DNA of 64,000 nucleotides, taken from Verpa conica (lineage: Eukaryota > Ascomycota > Pezizomycetes > Pezizales > Morchellaceae). Both the position numbers and the translations under genes were made by a program. The notes below the pieces were generated by a model. The model was not told where the DNA came from. It did not search any database and worked only from the letters and a program-made list of their open reading frames with translations. Of the stretch, positions 24,229-34,908 are shown one piece after another. The stretch lies in contig JAUFSD010000025.1 of assembly GCA_033030425.1 (NCBI GenBank), positions 372,001 to 436,000 of the forward strand, written 5' to 3'. Every line of letters begins with the position of its first letter. Positions within the stretch are counted from its first letter, which is position 1.

Positions 24229-25552
24229 ATGTCCAAAATCTACGTCGCAATCATCGGTAAGCTAGAATTAACCCTCCTGTAGTCCCGACTAGAAATCTAA
24301 CCTCCCACAGGGGCCGGGGGTGTCGGCAAAGCCTTCATCTCTCAACTCGCTTCCTACGCCTCCACCTCCCCCCGGCCCATCTCTACAATCCTCATTTCCC
24401 GATCCTCCCAGGCTGTCGTCTCAAAGGACTATTCCGGGATCGACCTCACCTCGTGGTCCAATGCGGCTACCAGCACACCGCTCGCCTTCCCCTCTGAAAC
24501 CCTCAAATTTCTCACCGCCGCTCCAGGCCCCGTCATCCTCGTCGATAACACATCCGATGCCTCCATAGCCACCTCATACCCACTTTTCCTCTCAAACGGG
24601 ATCAGTGTTGTCACCCCGAACAAGAAAGGCTTCTCTAGTGACATTGCCCTCTGGGACGCAATCTACGCTGCCTCCGCCAACAACGGGAAGGAAGGCGCAG
24701 GTTATGTCTTCCACGAAGCCACAGTTGGCGCCGGACTACCGGTATTGAGTACCCTCAAGGAACTCCGCGAGACGGGGGATGAGGTGAAGAAGATCGAGGG
24801 TGTGTTTTCAGGGACTATGAGTTTCTTGTTTAACTCCTTCGCGCCGCTTGGTGGAGATAACGGCGGGAAGGGATTTGCGGAGTGTGTGAAGGAAGCAAGA
24901 GATCTAGGCTACACCGAGCCTGATCCAAGAGATGACCTGAATGGGCTTGATGTTGCCCGTAAATTGACTATCCTTGCACGTCTCTCCGGACTACCGGTTG
25001 CATCGCCGACTTCATTCCCGATTCAGTCTCTAGTACCTGCACAACTTGAGTCAGTGAAGACTGCGGAGGAATTTTTGTCCGGGCTCGCGAGTTTCGATGC
25101 GGATATGAAAAAGGTAAAGGAAGATGCAGAGGCTACCGGAGGTGTTACGAGGTTTGTCGGAAGCTTGGATGTCGAGACGAAGGCTGTTAGTGTTGGTTTG
25201 AGGACGTAAGTTTATGGATTCTGTGGCTGGGGGTCTTGAGAAACGAAGCTGATGGTAATTCATGAGCAGCTTTGATAAATCCTCCGCAATTGCGGGGTTG
25301 AAGGGGAGTGATAACATCATTTCGTTCTACACTAAGAGATATGGCGAGAGGGCTTTGATTGTGCAGGGTGCAGGGTAAGCTATCTTAATAAACTCTATAC
25401 TCATTTGGGCATATATCTCTTTCAAATAATCTTGCTTGTATTAAGTGGGATTTTGCTTACTCGGGAACTTTAACAATTCTAGTGCTGGAGCTGAAGTCAC
25501 AGCTATGGGCGTCCTCGGGGATCTAATCAAGGTCCTTCAGAGGCTGAAATAA
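24229..25552 (+). CDS. HOM6: homoserine dehydrogenase
   Basis: Exons are 24229-24256, 24311-25205, 25270-25374 and 25483-25552, giving 365 residues, close to the usual fungal length of about 360. It catalyses NAD(P)H-dependent reduction of aspartate semialdehyde to homoserine, the branch step toward threonine and methionine. The N-terminus MSKIYVAIIGAGGVGKAF is the dinucleotide-binding GxGxxG; the first intron splits its first Gly codon. Further motifs are SVVTPNKKGF, FHEATVGAGLPV and the family signature LGYTEPDPRDDLNGLDVARK with the substrate-binding Glu, Asp and Lys. The C-terminus restores the small regulatory-like segment IVQGAGAGAEVTAMGVLGD after two short introns. All phases close. It is a clean single-copy housekeeping gene with GC-richer codons than its flanks. 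Confidence 0.96.
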
Positions 25553-27290
25553 GCCTTTCACAGCAGTAGAGGAAGTACAAATATTCATCTATGTAACCTA
25601 ACGATATATAGAATCATAAATAAAAAAGCCCCTGAAACAGGCATGTATGCACTATCTAGCAACTGTATTCCGGACCGAAGCAAGGGTAGCTATAGTACTA
25701 TGGGCTAAAACGTGAAAAGTTTCTCACCTCATAAATTTGCATTATAACTGGCCCTTGAAGCACGGTCAATTGAGTTTGAGGGAAACCCCTAAACCCGAAC
25801 TAGAAGACGAGCTCTACTGTGGCGCTAGCGGCGGGTGTTTGCTGGCCTTGCAGGTATGATGTACCTTTATTTCCTAAGCAGCTGCATGCATCGGAATCCA
25901 TGAGCGAGACGCCAAATATGTGGGTTTGTAGATCAAGGTAAGAATTGAGAGTAAAAAGTCGTTATTTATTTTCTTTCCTTTTTTGTGTCATCATTGCAGT
26001 TGTTCCCGTTCAAAGGCGACGCCCCTGAATGGGTTAGTCTGGTTCCAAGTCCATGATTTGTTATGTTTATGTGTGAAAGAGCCGCAAAGAACAAGCTGGC
26101 CCCATCTAACCCAGATTAGAAATTTCGAACGCAGGCAATAGCCACCACATCTTCTCGAAAAAAAACTCGTATCCAAAACTTTCCTAAATAGGTTCTATCA
26201 CGTTTCCAGGAGGTCCTGAATTGCGTGGATCCTCAACGGTCTCTGTGACACCAGCGAGAGAGCGCGAAAAAAAAAAAAGGCCGCGCCGCTCCTCAGGGGT
26301 TCCTTAAGGTCGGGCAAGTCTCCCGCTCCGAAATGAGCCTTCCCTAATCCGAATGAACTCTCACCTAAATATCGTACGAGGTTTTACCATTTTGTTTGTT
26401 GGGAGAACGTCGGGAGAACACAGATCGACAAGAGCGTGAAAATGAGAGACAATTTGAAATTTAAGATTGCCAAGTTAAGAGCACGAGATAAGGTCTCAGG
26501 AGCCTTGTAGGGAACGTCCCTACTCGTACGATGCCGCAAGCATCACGAATGAGGACCGAGAGACCCCTGTATCTTCCCTGGGGGTGGGCTGCAGATGCTG
26601 CGAGCCCTAACCCATGGCGCGAGGCAACACACAGTCTCAGTCTTTGCCGGGATCGAGGGGAGGGCAATGTGTTCGTATCGTATCGTGTACATACTGGCAC
26701 AATCTCGCCGGTGAGAGTTTGGAGGGCAAGTGGAGTAGACTTACACAATATTCTAGCTCTCCTCTTACATCCCAAGGTGGAGGGAGGGAGAGAGGCTAGA
26801 CGGAGTCGACGAGGAGTGCAAGGCTCGGAGTCGTTATTGCGCTCAATGATACATCACAAGGAGCACTTCCTGGCCTGTCACAAAGTAGAGTACGTACATT
26901 TCACAAGTGAGTAATTATGTATGTAGTAGGGTTCTCGAGCTGCCTGCACCTGCCGTTACTGGTTCCTGAACGGGATTGGTCACTGCACGGGATTTTGAGG
27001 GATTGCTCGACAACAACAAAAAAACGCCCATCCGCTTAGACCCTTTAGCCTCTCGCCTGCCCCCCAATTGTCCAGAGCTACTTTATCTGCACGAGCCCTC
27101 CCATCTGTTCATCCTTCTGCTTCTTCTCTTTCTCCTCATCCTCCTTCTTTCCATCATCTGTCCTATTCCTAAATCAACTACTCAAGGCTTACGAGCTCTT
27201 CCTGTGCTGTTTATCATTCTCAATTGCACTTCCTCGTCTCCGTTTTTCACCTTTTAGAACTTTAGATTACAGCCTTAATCACCAGCAATA
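25553..27290. other. intergenic
   Basis: About 1.7 kb between homoserine dehydrogenase and HMG-CoA synthase. It holds the HMG-CoA synthase promoter, with a pyrimidine-rich stretch just upstream of the start (27090-27260). A plus-strand frame at 26531-26914 is GC-rich but shows no family resemblance and was not accepted. Confidence 0.5.
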
Positions 27291-28914
27291 ATGTGTACTC
27301 GTCCTCAGAATATTGGCATTAAGGCCATGGAAATTTATTTCCCCAGCCAGGTTAGTTAGTGCTGTTCGCTCTCTGAGAGCCCCCGGGGATGAAAAGGGGC
27401 TGGATATATACATAACTCGAACTTCTGGCTAACAGTGGCAAAACAGTGTGTTGACCAAGCTGAATTGGAGAAATTCGATGGTGTATCTACTGGGAAATAC
27501 ACTATCGGTCTTGGACAGACCAAAATGTCTTTCTGTGATGATAGAGAAGGTATGTTGGCGCTCTTTTTGCAGCTACTATAGATACCCTCATCGAATTACT
27601 GCTTATAACTTACCCCGCAATGTAGACATCTACTCCATCGCTTTGACCGTCACAAAATCGCTTCTCGAGAAGTACTCTATCGACCCCACCTCAATCGGCC
27701 GCCTCGAAGTCGGTACCGAGACTATTATCGACAAATCCAAGTCCGTAAAGTCTGTGTTGATGCAGCTTTTTGCACCATCTGGAAACACCAACATTGAGGG
27801 TATCGATACTGTCAACGCCTGCTACGGTGGTACTAGCGCCCTTTTCAACGCCGTGAACTGGGTCGAGTCTTCCGCATGGGATGGCCGTGACGCAATTGTC
27901 GTTGCCGGTGATATCGCGCTGTACAAGAAGGGAAATGCCAGACCAACCGGTGGTGTTGGTTGTGTTGCCATGCTTATCGGCCCTAACGCCCCACTTGTTC
28001 TCGAGCCAGGAAAGCGTGGCAGTTATATGTCCCACGCTTATGACTTCTACAAGCCTGACTTTACAAGCGAGTATCCAGTTGTTGATGGTCACTTTTCCAT
28101 CCGCTGCTACACTGAGGCCGTCGACGCTTGCTACAAGGCATACAATAAGCGAGAGGCCACCCTTGCCGCTACTGCTTCAAAGAGCAATGGTGTGTCAAAT
28201 GGTAATGGCCACGCTGCTTCTTATGAGGGTATTGAGCGATTCGACTACATGCTCTTCCACGCCCCTACCTGCAAGCTCGTCTCCAAGTCATATGCCCGCT
28301 TGCTCTACAACGACTTCTTGGCCGCTCCCGGGGCCGAGCAGTTCAGCACCATTCCAGCAGATCTTCGTGAACTCGACTATGAACAGTCGTTATCTGACCG
28401 CAACATTGAGAAGACCTTCATGGGCCTTTCAAAGAAGAGGTTCCAGGAGCGTGTTCAGCCTGGTTTGACTGCGCCTACTATGTGCGGTAACATGTACACT
28501 GCCAGTGTCTACTCTGGGCTTGTTTCACTTCTATCAAACATCGATTCTGAGACTCTTGATGGAAAGAGAATTGGATTATTCTCATATGGTTCTGGATTGG
28601 CAGCCTCCCTATTTTCTTTGAGGGTCAATGGAAGCATAAAGGAGATCTCCGATAAGATCAACCTACTAGAGAGGCTCGAAGCAAGACGAGTCGTTGAGCC
28701 ACAGGTCTACGATGATGTATGCCTTCCCTTACCTATTATCAACGTTTGGATCTTGATGCTAATTATTTTACTATAGATGTGCAACCTTCGTCACAATGTT
28801 CACGGGAAGATGGGTTTCACTCCCGCTGGTTCTGCTGAGACTATCGCGAAGGGTGCTTACTACCTGACAAAGGTGGACGAGCTCTTCCGCCGGGAATACA
28901 CTCGCAAGGAGTAA
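27291..28914 (+). CDS. ERG13: hydroxymethylglutaryl-CoA synthase
   Basis: Exons are 27291-27350, 27447-27549, 27626-28716 and 28777-28914, giving 463 residues, the normal fungal length. It condenses acetyl-CoA with acetoacetyl-CoA to HMG-CoA, the entry to mevalonate and ergosterol. The N-terminus is [20 protein letters not shown], joined to [20 protein letters not shown]. The catalytic residues are visible: Glu86 in [12 protein letters not shown], Cys120 in [16 protein letters not shown], and His266 in [32 protein letters not shown] and the C-terminal [20 protein letters not shown] with [13 protein letters not shown] are family landmarks. No organellar targeting extension is present, consistent with the cytosolic form. 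Confidence 0.97.
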
Positions 28915-30135
28915 ATTTCTCTTTAAAAAACAAAAACAATTGTAATTCATGATCATAGAGTATTTTTTCTTTTCTAGGGGTGGGGTCGGATCGGACGGTT
29001 GGGAATGGTGCAGAGGGAACGCAATACCATTGTGGGAATAATAATTATGTTTTGGGACTTTACGTTTTCTTCACTGCTTGAGGTACTTTATACAACTTGT
29101 TGTGGGTAGAAGTGGGTCGCTTTCTTGGGCTACTTGTTCTATTAGGGCCTGGGTGGTATGGAGAGATGATTCATGTTTATGTCTGGATAGCCAGACGATG
29201 GTTTTAATGGACGTTGCTTGCCATTCTTATGATTCATGCATATGTACGAAGTGAAGGCTGCTGCTTCTTGTAGAGGCCCTATCGCGCTGTTAGCTTACAT
29301 GGGCTGAATTTACTCGGATTACATTGAGATCGAGAGTCCTCGATAGAGTACTCAACTGCCTAAGCTACCTACCTAAATTCTCTCCTTAATATCTATCCTT
29401 ACCAACATTTTTTTATTCCCTGTCTACTTTCCCCCGTTGCTTATGTTTACCCAGTTCTAGGTACCCAAAACTATGGGTTGTGGTTGCACAGCAGCACTCA
29501 TACCATACTGCTACCAATGTGACTGGGCGCTTGCAACCGGCCAACATGAGGCGAAATGCTGAAGGTCTTTAAAGATTCCTAAAAATGCTTCCCGGGAGAT
29601 ATATAGGACTTGGCTCAAAAAGTAGACATGTAGAGTAGTATATATGGCTATAGCTAGAACCTATCATTAAAGATGGTTAAGAGCCGGCTAATAATGATCT
29701 CGGATTATCCACTACTGATACCTCGGAGTCGAGTTATTCCGGTTTTATGTGTTCCCTGTCCGATTTCTCTTTTGGCCCCGGAATTTGTTGGAGAGGCCCT
29801 AGCTGGGCGGGGGGTTATGAGGGTTTAGGCGTAGCGTGATATGGGTGTTGATTTGGAGGGCGGGCTTATTGGGATAGGGAAGTATATATGGTGGTGAGTT
29901 CTGGTAGAAGTACCGACAGTTAAGGCAAATTGGTACTAGGGTTCGGTACCTTAATTAGATACAACTCCTACGGCAGTATACTTTTATTGGGTGTAAGTTC
30001 TGGGCATATAACCCTAAAGTTATAGTTAGGTTATTTAAAACCACTCGCAACCTAACACAAATCCCTATTCGCCACGTATCATAGATTGGAAGTTGAGAAA
30101 TTGTTTATAAATTAATATATTCAAATGCTGTCATC
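28915..30135. other. intergenic
   Basis: About 1.2 kb: the 3' flank of HMG-CoA synthase and AT-rich spacer before the tRNA. I see no gene. Confidence 0.5.
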
Positions 30136-30222
30136 GGTTCCATGGCTCAGTTGGTTAGCGCGTGGTGCTAATATTGAAAGATGTTAACGCCAAGGTCGAG
30201 GGTTCGACCCCCTCTGGAACCA
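30136..30222 (+). tRNA. tRNA-Ile (AAU anticodon) with 13-nt intron
   Basis: The acceptor stem GGTTCCA pairs with TGGAACC (30215-30221), with discriminator A at 30222. The anticodon loop is C-T-A-A-T-A-A with AAU at 30170-30172, interrupted after position 37 by a 13-nt intron (30174-30186), the standard nuclear position. The anticodon stem TGGTG/CGCCA pairs fully, including one G-T pair. The T arm is GAGGG TTCGACC CCCTC. The D stem has one mismatch (GCTC opposite GCGC). A TTTTT Pol III stop lies at 30233-30237. Box A and box B sequences are intact. Confidence 0.93.
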
Positions 30223-30232
30223 AAACAAATAG

Positions 30233-30237
30233 TTTTT
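30233..30237 (+). terminator. Pol III T5 terminator
   Basis: Five T residues 11 nt after the tRNA-Ile 3' end. Confidence 0.7.
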
Positions 30238-30844
30238 GCGTTTTCAGTCATATTTTATTAGTTATATTGCTTCTCCTCTGGGGTTTGCCTAAAGCTTACT
30301 GATATTTGTGCTACCTTTATCAGGAGAGAATTTCTACTTGGTGACGCTTTACTTGCACGGTGCGGGAGCTTGTGCTGTTCGCAAGTTATCATAGTCATGG
30401 GTCATCACTCGGGTGCTCCACGCAACGAATTGTGGTAATAACCTGTTGAATTTATTGTCTAAAAGAGATAGAGAGATCTATCGATATATGCTCCAAAAGA
30501 GAAAACCCTAAACCCTCATATGGTATGCCTTTTACCTGGATCCTCAAACCTATCAAATAGGAAAACCACGTGACTCATATATGAAACCGCCTATCAGCTA
30601 TCCTTATTAGGAAGCATCTACAACACGAATCTTTAGGTTTAAAAGTGAGATACTATAATAAATATTTCTAATTATCTCTCTCGATTGGGAAGGATATAAC
30701 TACAGCGGACGGTTTGATGCATAGCTGTAGAGTTATAACGCATGGCAACAAAACTTAGAATTATCGCTTAAGCAACCGACTTTAGTTTTCAATCACCTGA
30801 TTATGGAGAAGATAGGGACCAGATACTAAGCTTTATAAGACTTA

Positions 30845-31132
30845 TATAGGGTTTGTATCAGAATTTTCTCTTATTTTCATGTGTGTAAAGAAACTACCCT
30901 CATTTACCTAAAAGGGTAGATGAGGACTTTTGAATCTAGAATAAGGCACTAGAAAGGGCAGGAGGCCATGGGATGCTGGAAGAGGGATTTTTTGAGATCT
31001 TATATAGGTTATTAGTAGAATTTCAGAATTCACTACTGGAAAGTCAAAAGTCCTCATTTACTCTTTTAGGCAAATGAGGGTAGTTTCTTTACATACCCCA
31101 AAATAAGGAAGAATTCTAATACAAACGCTATA
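30845..31132. mobile_element. 288-bp MITE with about 90-bp terminal inverted repeats
   Basis: The left arm starts TATAGGGTTTGTATCAGAAT. The reverse complement of the right end starts TATAGCGTTTGTATTAGAAT. Pairing continues through the TGTAAAGAAACTACCCTCATTT core and on to AATGAGGACTTTTGA words, so each arm is about 90 bp with scattered mismatches. The centre (about 30935-31040) is unpaired and carries no open frame. TA at both outer ends would fit a Tc1/mariner-type target duplication, but the family is not certain. It is a non-autonomous element and shows moderate arm divergence. Confidence 0.75.
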
Positions 31133-31764
31133 TGCCTCACACGGTTAGTCACCCTCTTCTCTATAATCAGCTTCTATATATTTATAATTGATTCATTTAT
31201 TCATTCTGTAATCAGCTACAAGAGGTGATTAAAGCCGGTTGACATAAGCGATAGCTAAGCCTGCTGCCATAAGTTACGGTTTCTGCGTGCCAAACCGCCA
31301 CTGTACCATAACTAAACTAGCGTGATCTAAACAATTAGTCCCGTTCAAAACAATGACTGTCATCAATTAAGCTCAGAGAACCTAAGTAATTATTTTTTTG
31401 GCTAGTTCTATAATATTAAAGGTAATTTGAGTTACAAAATGACGAATCTTTTTTCACACGCTCAACTTCTGCTCCCCTTTCGGGAGGCTCACCAGGATAG
31501 GTGCGTATTCTGCTCTTTTATAAACGGTCTAATTTACTACTAAACTGTTAAAATGTCTTAGTTAAGTCTAATAGTGATTTTCTACTCTTATGGCTGCTGG
31601 CTACATGGATGGAGCTGGGCAGCTTTTATTAGTACCAACTTCCCCTACACAAATACTCTTCTAGCGGCGAGCTCTAGTTGGGGTCAAGCCCTTCCTTTAA
31701 TATATGGTCTTCTAATCAATGTACGAAAATATTGCCCCTTCAATGATGGGGTGCTGTATCTCTA

Positions 31765-34700
31765 CTAAGTCTTTGAGAAGTTGGCACCCCTATCAATTAG
31801 CAAGCTGGCAACAGCCTTGCGCCCCCTAGCTTCCGAGATATGGAGTACTGTCTCCCCGGAAGTATCTTTGACCGAGTAGTCGGCACCTCTATCAAGTAGC
31901 AGCCGGACAACCGCCTCGTGTCCGTATTCCGCCGAGATATGGAGTGCTGTATGCCCATAAATATTTTTGACAGAGAGGTCAGCACCTCTATCAAGTAGCA
32001 GCTGGACAGCCGCCTGGTGTCCGTTTCCAGCCGAGATATGGAGTGCTGTCCACCCGAGATTATCTTTGACCGAGTAGTCGGCACCTCTATCAAGTAGCAG
32101 CCGGACAACCGCCTCGTGTCCGTATATCGCCGAGATATGGAGTGCTGTCCACCCATAACTATTTTTGACAGAGGATTCGGCACCCCTATCAAGTAGTAGT
32201 CGGGCAACTTCCTCATGCCCTTTTTTTGCTGCAAGATGAAGTGATGTATCTTTATTCATGTCTTCGGTCGAGATATCAGCATTCGTATCAAGCAACAGCT
32301 TCACTATCACCTCCGACCCTTTCAATGCTGCTAAGTGTAGTGGTAGGCACCCTTTGCTATCTGCAATGGAGATATCGACTCCGTTATCAATCAAAAGCTT
32401 AACAACAGTGTTGTGGCCTTCGCCTGCCGCAAATCCCACCGCAGCCGGGTCATTATCTCCATCCCCTAATATTTGCTGAACTAAAATAAAATGTCCTATT
32501 TTAGAGGTAATACCCAAGCGTGTCCAGCTTTGAGAAAGCTTCAAAGTACCTAAATACCCACCATTAGGGGTATACCAACTTGAATACCAGTAACTCTTAT
32601 ATTTTCTGATAAAGTAAGAAGCTAGAATCCAGAGAGAAACATTTCTTGGACGCTCGAGGAGTTTAAGAACAAAATCTTGAGTTACCCTCTCGTCGCAAGC
32701 TCTAAGATGAGAGGGCATATAACAAGCACTATATTCTAGGAAGGGATATAACGCAAGCTGAGATTCCCAGAAGCCCTCCTGCTCTTTAAGTTTCTCACAG
32801 GAAACTTCAGCAAGAGAATCAAATGAGCAGTACGTTGTACAAGCCATGGCAATTTTTAGTTTTGCGGTTTCTGGGATTATAGAATGTCTCAGAAGATACT
32901 CGTGAACTGTGAGGTGAGATAGTCTAATGGTATCACTATTCTCATCAATCGTTGCTAGGCCAAAACAGACATCGAGGAGTGTTTTCCTATCTGGTAGATC
33001 TAATTCATCGAGTTCGTATCGACCGAGCTCAATAGAGACAGCTACTTGGATCTCCTTAACCGTGAGTATCCTCTTGGCGTAAACAAGCCACGAAAGGACC
33101 CCGATTGCTAAGCTTGCACAACTTTCAGGCTGCTTAAGGATACTCTCCACGACTCGGTCATAGGTGGGGTCTAGAGGTCTTTCTTTGACAGTGGAGTTCT
33201 TGAGGTTCTCGAGAGCCATGAGTATCTGTTTAGCTGTTGTTTGTTGACAAAGATGTTCGACATGAAATCGCACAGCCAAGAACCTATATTGATTTAGTAA
33301 ACCGAAGGTCGATTCAGAACTTATGTTTCATAGCCAGCCACTTACATTCCTTTGGCGCAATCGATCAACTCCAAAACAATCCTCTCACCAAATTTCCCCT
33401 GTTTGACTAGACGTTTCGCTCGTGCGTTCTCCTCGATCTTCTCTTCTATATAGCTCCTGATATCATCGCTCTGTGCCGACAGTTCTATCTTGGCCGTATC
33501 TCGGAATGATTCTTGGATATCCTCTGGGTATTGGCGGCTAGTTATAAATAAACTAGCCCCAGCCTCTACCATGCCATTGAATATTGGAAGAAGCTCCTTT
33601 CGTTGATCTTGATTACATTCGTCTAAAGCGTCGAAGATAAGAAAAGCTTGGCCAAAGAACTTAAGGATTGATAGAAGAGTAACGTATAGATTTTTTGTTG
33701 TAGGCCTTTTATTCCCACTATCCAGCTCCTGGTATAAAGTTGAAAGCTCTGCAGGAAGTTTTACTAACTGGCTAGCAAGTTGTTTTATCAGGCTGCCGAG
33801 GACGCGGTTAGGACTTTGGTGTGCTTTTTCCTTATAGTTAAAATAGAAATAGGCCACTCCGTAACCTTTGTCTCGTGCTTGTGATTGAAAATGGTCGACT
33901 ACGGCAGAGCTAATAGGATATTATTTCATTAGTCATGACTGAAAATTTAAGCTCATAGTTGTGATACCTCATACCTTAGAAATGTTTTCCCAGCACCAGC
34001 TGTTGAAGTACTCATTAGTATATATTATATTCGAAGGTATATTGTATGGTACGTACGGATTCCATAACCCCAAAGTAATTTAGAATCCTTCTCCCCATTA
34101 ACCAGGCTTTCCAAGCTCGGGGATCTCAAAAGCCATCCGCCAGTATCTTTTTGCCTCATACTACTTATCTCGGTGTGTGTTTTGTCGAAGCTCTCAGAGT
34201 AGAACCAATTGAGCACCTCTTTACGTTTCCCTTCTGTAATCCATGGAGAAATTAATTATGATTACTCTGACCCAGAAATACGTGAGAGCGTAAACCTCCG
34301 ATACCCAGCTCCGAAATAAATGGGATGCTCTATCCCTGTTATGATAGATATCGAGAGAAAAAAACCATACTTACCCGTAAGTACAAATTCCTCCATATCT
34401 CTCTGAGAGGCCTGGACCATAGAATCTGCTTGAAATAGTGAACTTAATGCCCTAAAATCAGCAGAATTCTAAATGAGAAGACAGTATGTGTATCTCACAT
34501 ATGGTCTATATTCAGTGCAATAAGAAAGAGGCTCTTATGCCTCTCAATCCGTGTTATAACCTGTAAGACTTCCGCCTCTTTCATAGGCCACTTGAGAGAG
34601 CCCAGAATCCTCGTCCATCTACGCATGCTAGGCTTCAATTTCGACTCAAGTTTTTTCAACTCGAGTGCACATCCGCGAAGTGGTCCATCAAGCGTCTGTA

Positions 34701-34908
34701 GCGCATCTGACTTTGCTGAATTGGTACTCCTGACATACTTTTCAAGAACACCGAGGACTTTGCTGAGAGAGGTGAGTTCATCGATAAGATCCTGGATATC
34801 CTTCGGTGCTTGTTTAACTTTGCCGATATAGCCGTAGCCTAGACAGGTCACCTGTCCGGCAAGCTGGATAACAGCAATAATACTCGCTGCAATGCTCAAT
34901 CCATCCAT
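31765..34908 (-). CDS. NLR-like protein: HeLo-like / NACHT / winged helix / ankyrin repeats
   Basis: Exons on the minus strand are 34499-34908, 34375-34451, 34057-34233, 33975-33999, 33346-33909 and 31765-33283, giving 923 residues; all phases close. Residues 1-160 are a HeLo-like fungal N-terminal domain (MDGLSIAASIIAVIQLAGQV start). A short linker leads to the P-loop GIPGAGKT at 220-227, encoded across a 25-nt exon, and Walker B FLIFDALDEC. The winged-helix segment (LSWLVYAKRILTVKEIQVAV, then IRLSHLTVHEYLL) follows at about 470-560. Seven ankyrin repeats occupy about 695-923; repeats 4-6 share GHxAxVxLLLDRGADxSVK. In ascomycetes this STAND/NLR architecture is linked to allorecognition and programmed cell death; the trigger and effector action here are unknown. 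No break or premature stop was found, so the gene looks intact. Confidence 0.9.
31863..32173. repeat. near-identical ankyrin-repeat duplication, 198-bp period
   Basis: The segment 31863-31975 recurs at 32061-32173 with about six differences in 113 bp. The offset is exactly 198 bp, two ankyrin units. The intervening unit (31974-32060) is clearly more diverged from both. Shared words include GACCGAGTAGTCGGCACCTC and GACAACCGCCTCGTGTCCGT. The copies encode repeats 6 and 4 of the NLR. Confidence 0.85.

Noticed and set aside
26531..26914. GC-rich frame upstream of HMG-CoA synthase
   Set aside because: Opposite-strand frames are also open there because of base composition; no domain and no homologous feel.
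31797..32234. 145-codon frame inside the NLR ankyrin array
   Set aside because: A frame shadow kept open only because the underlying 99-bp repeats are alike; the ankyrin frame explains the region.
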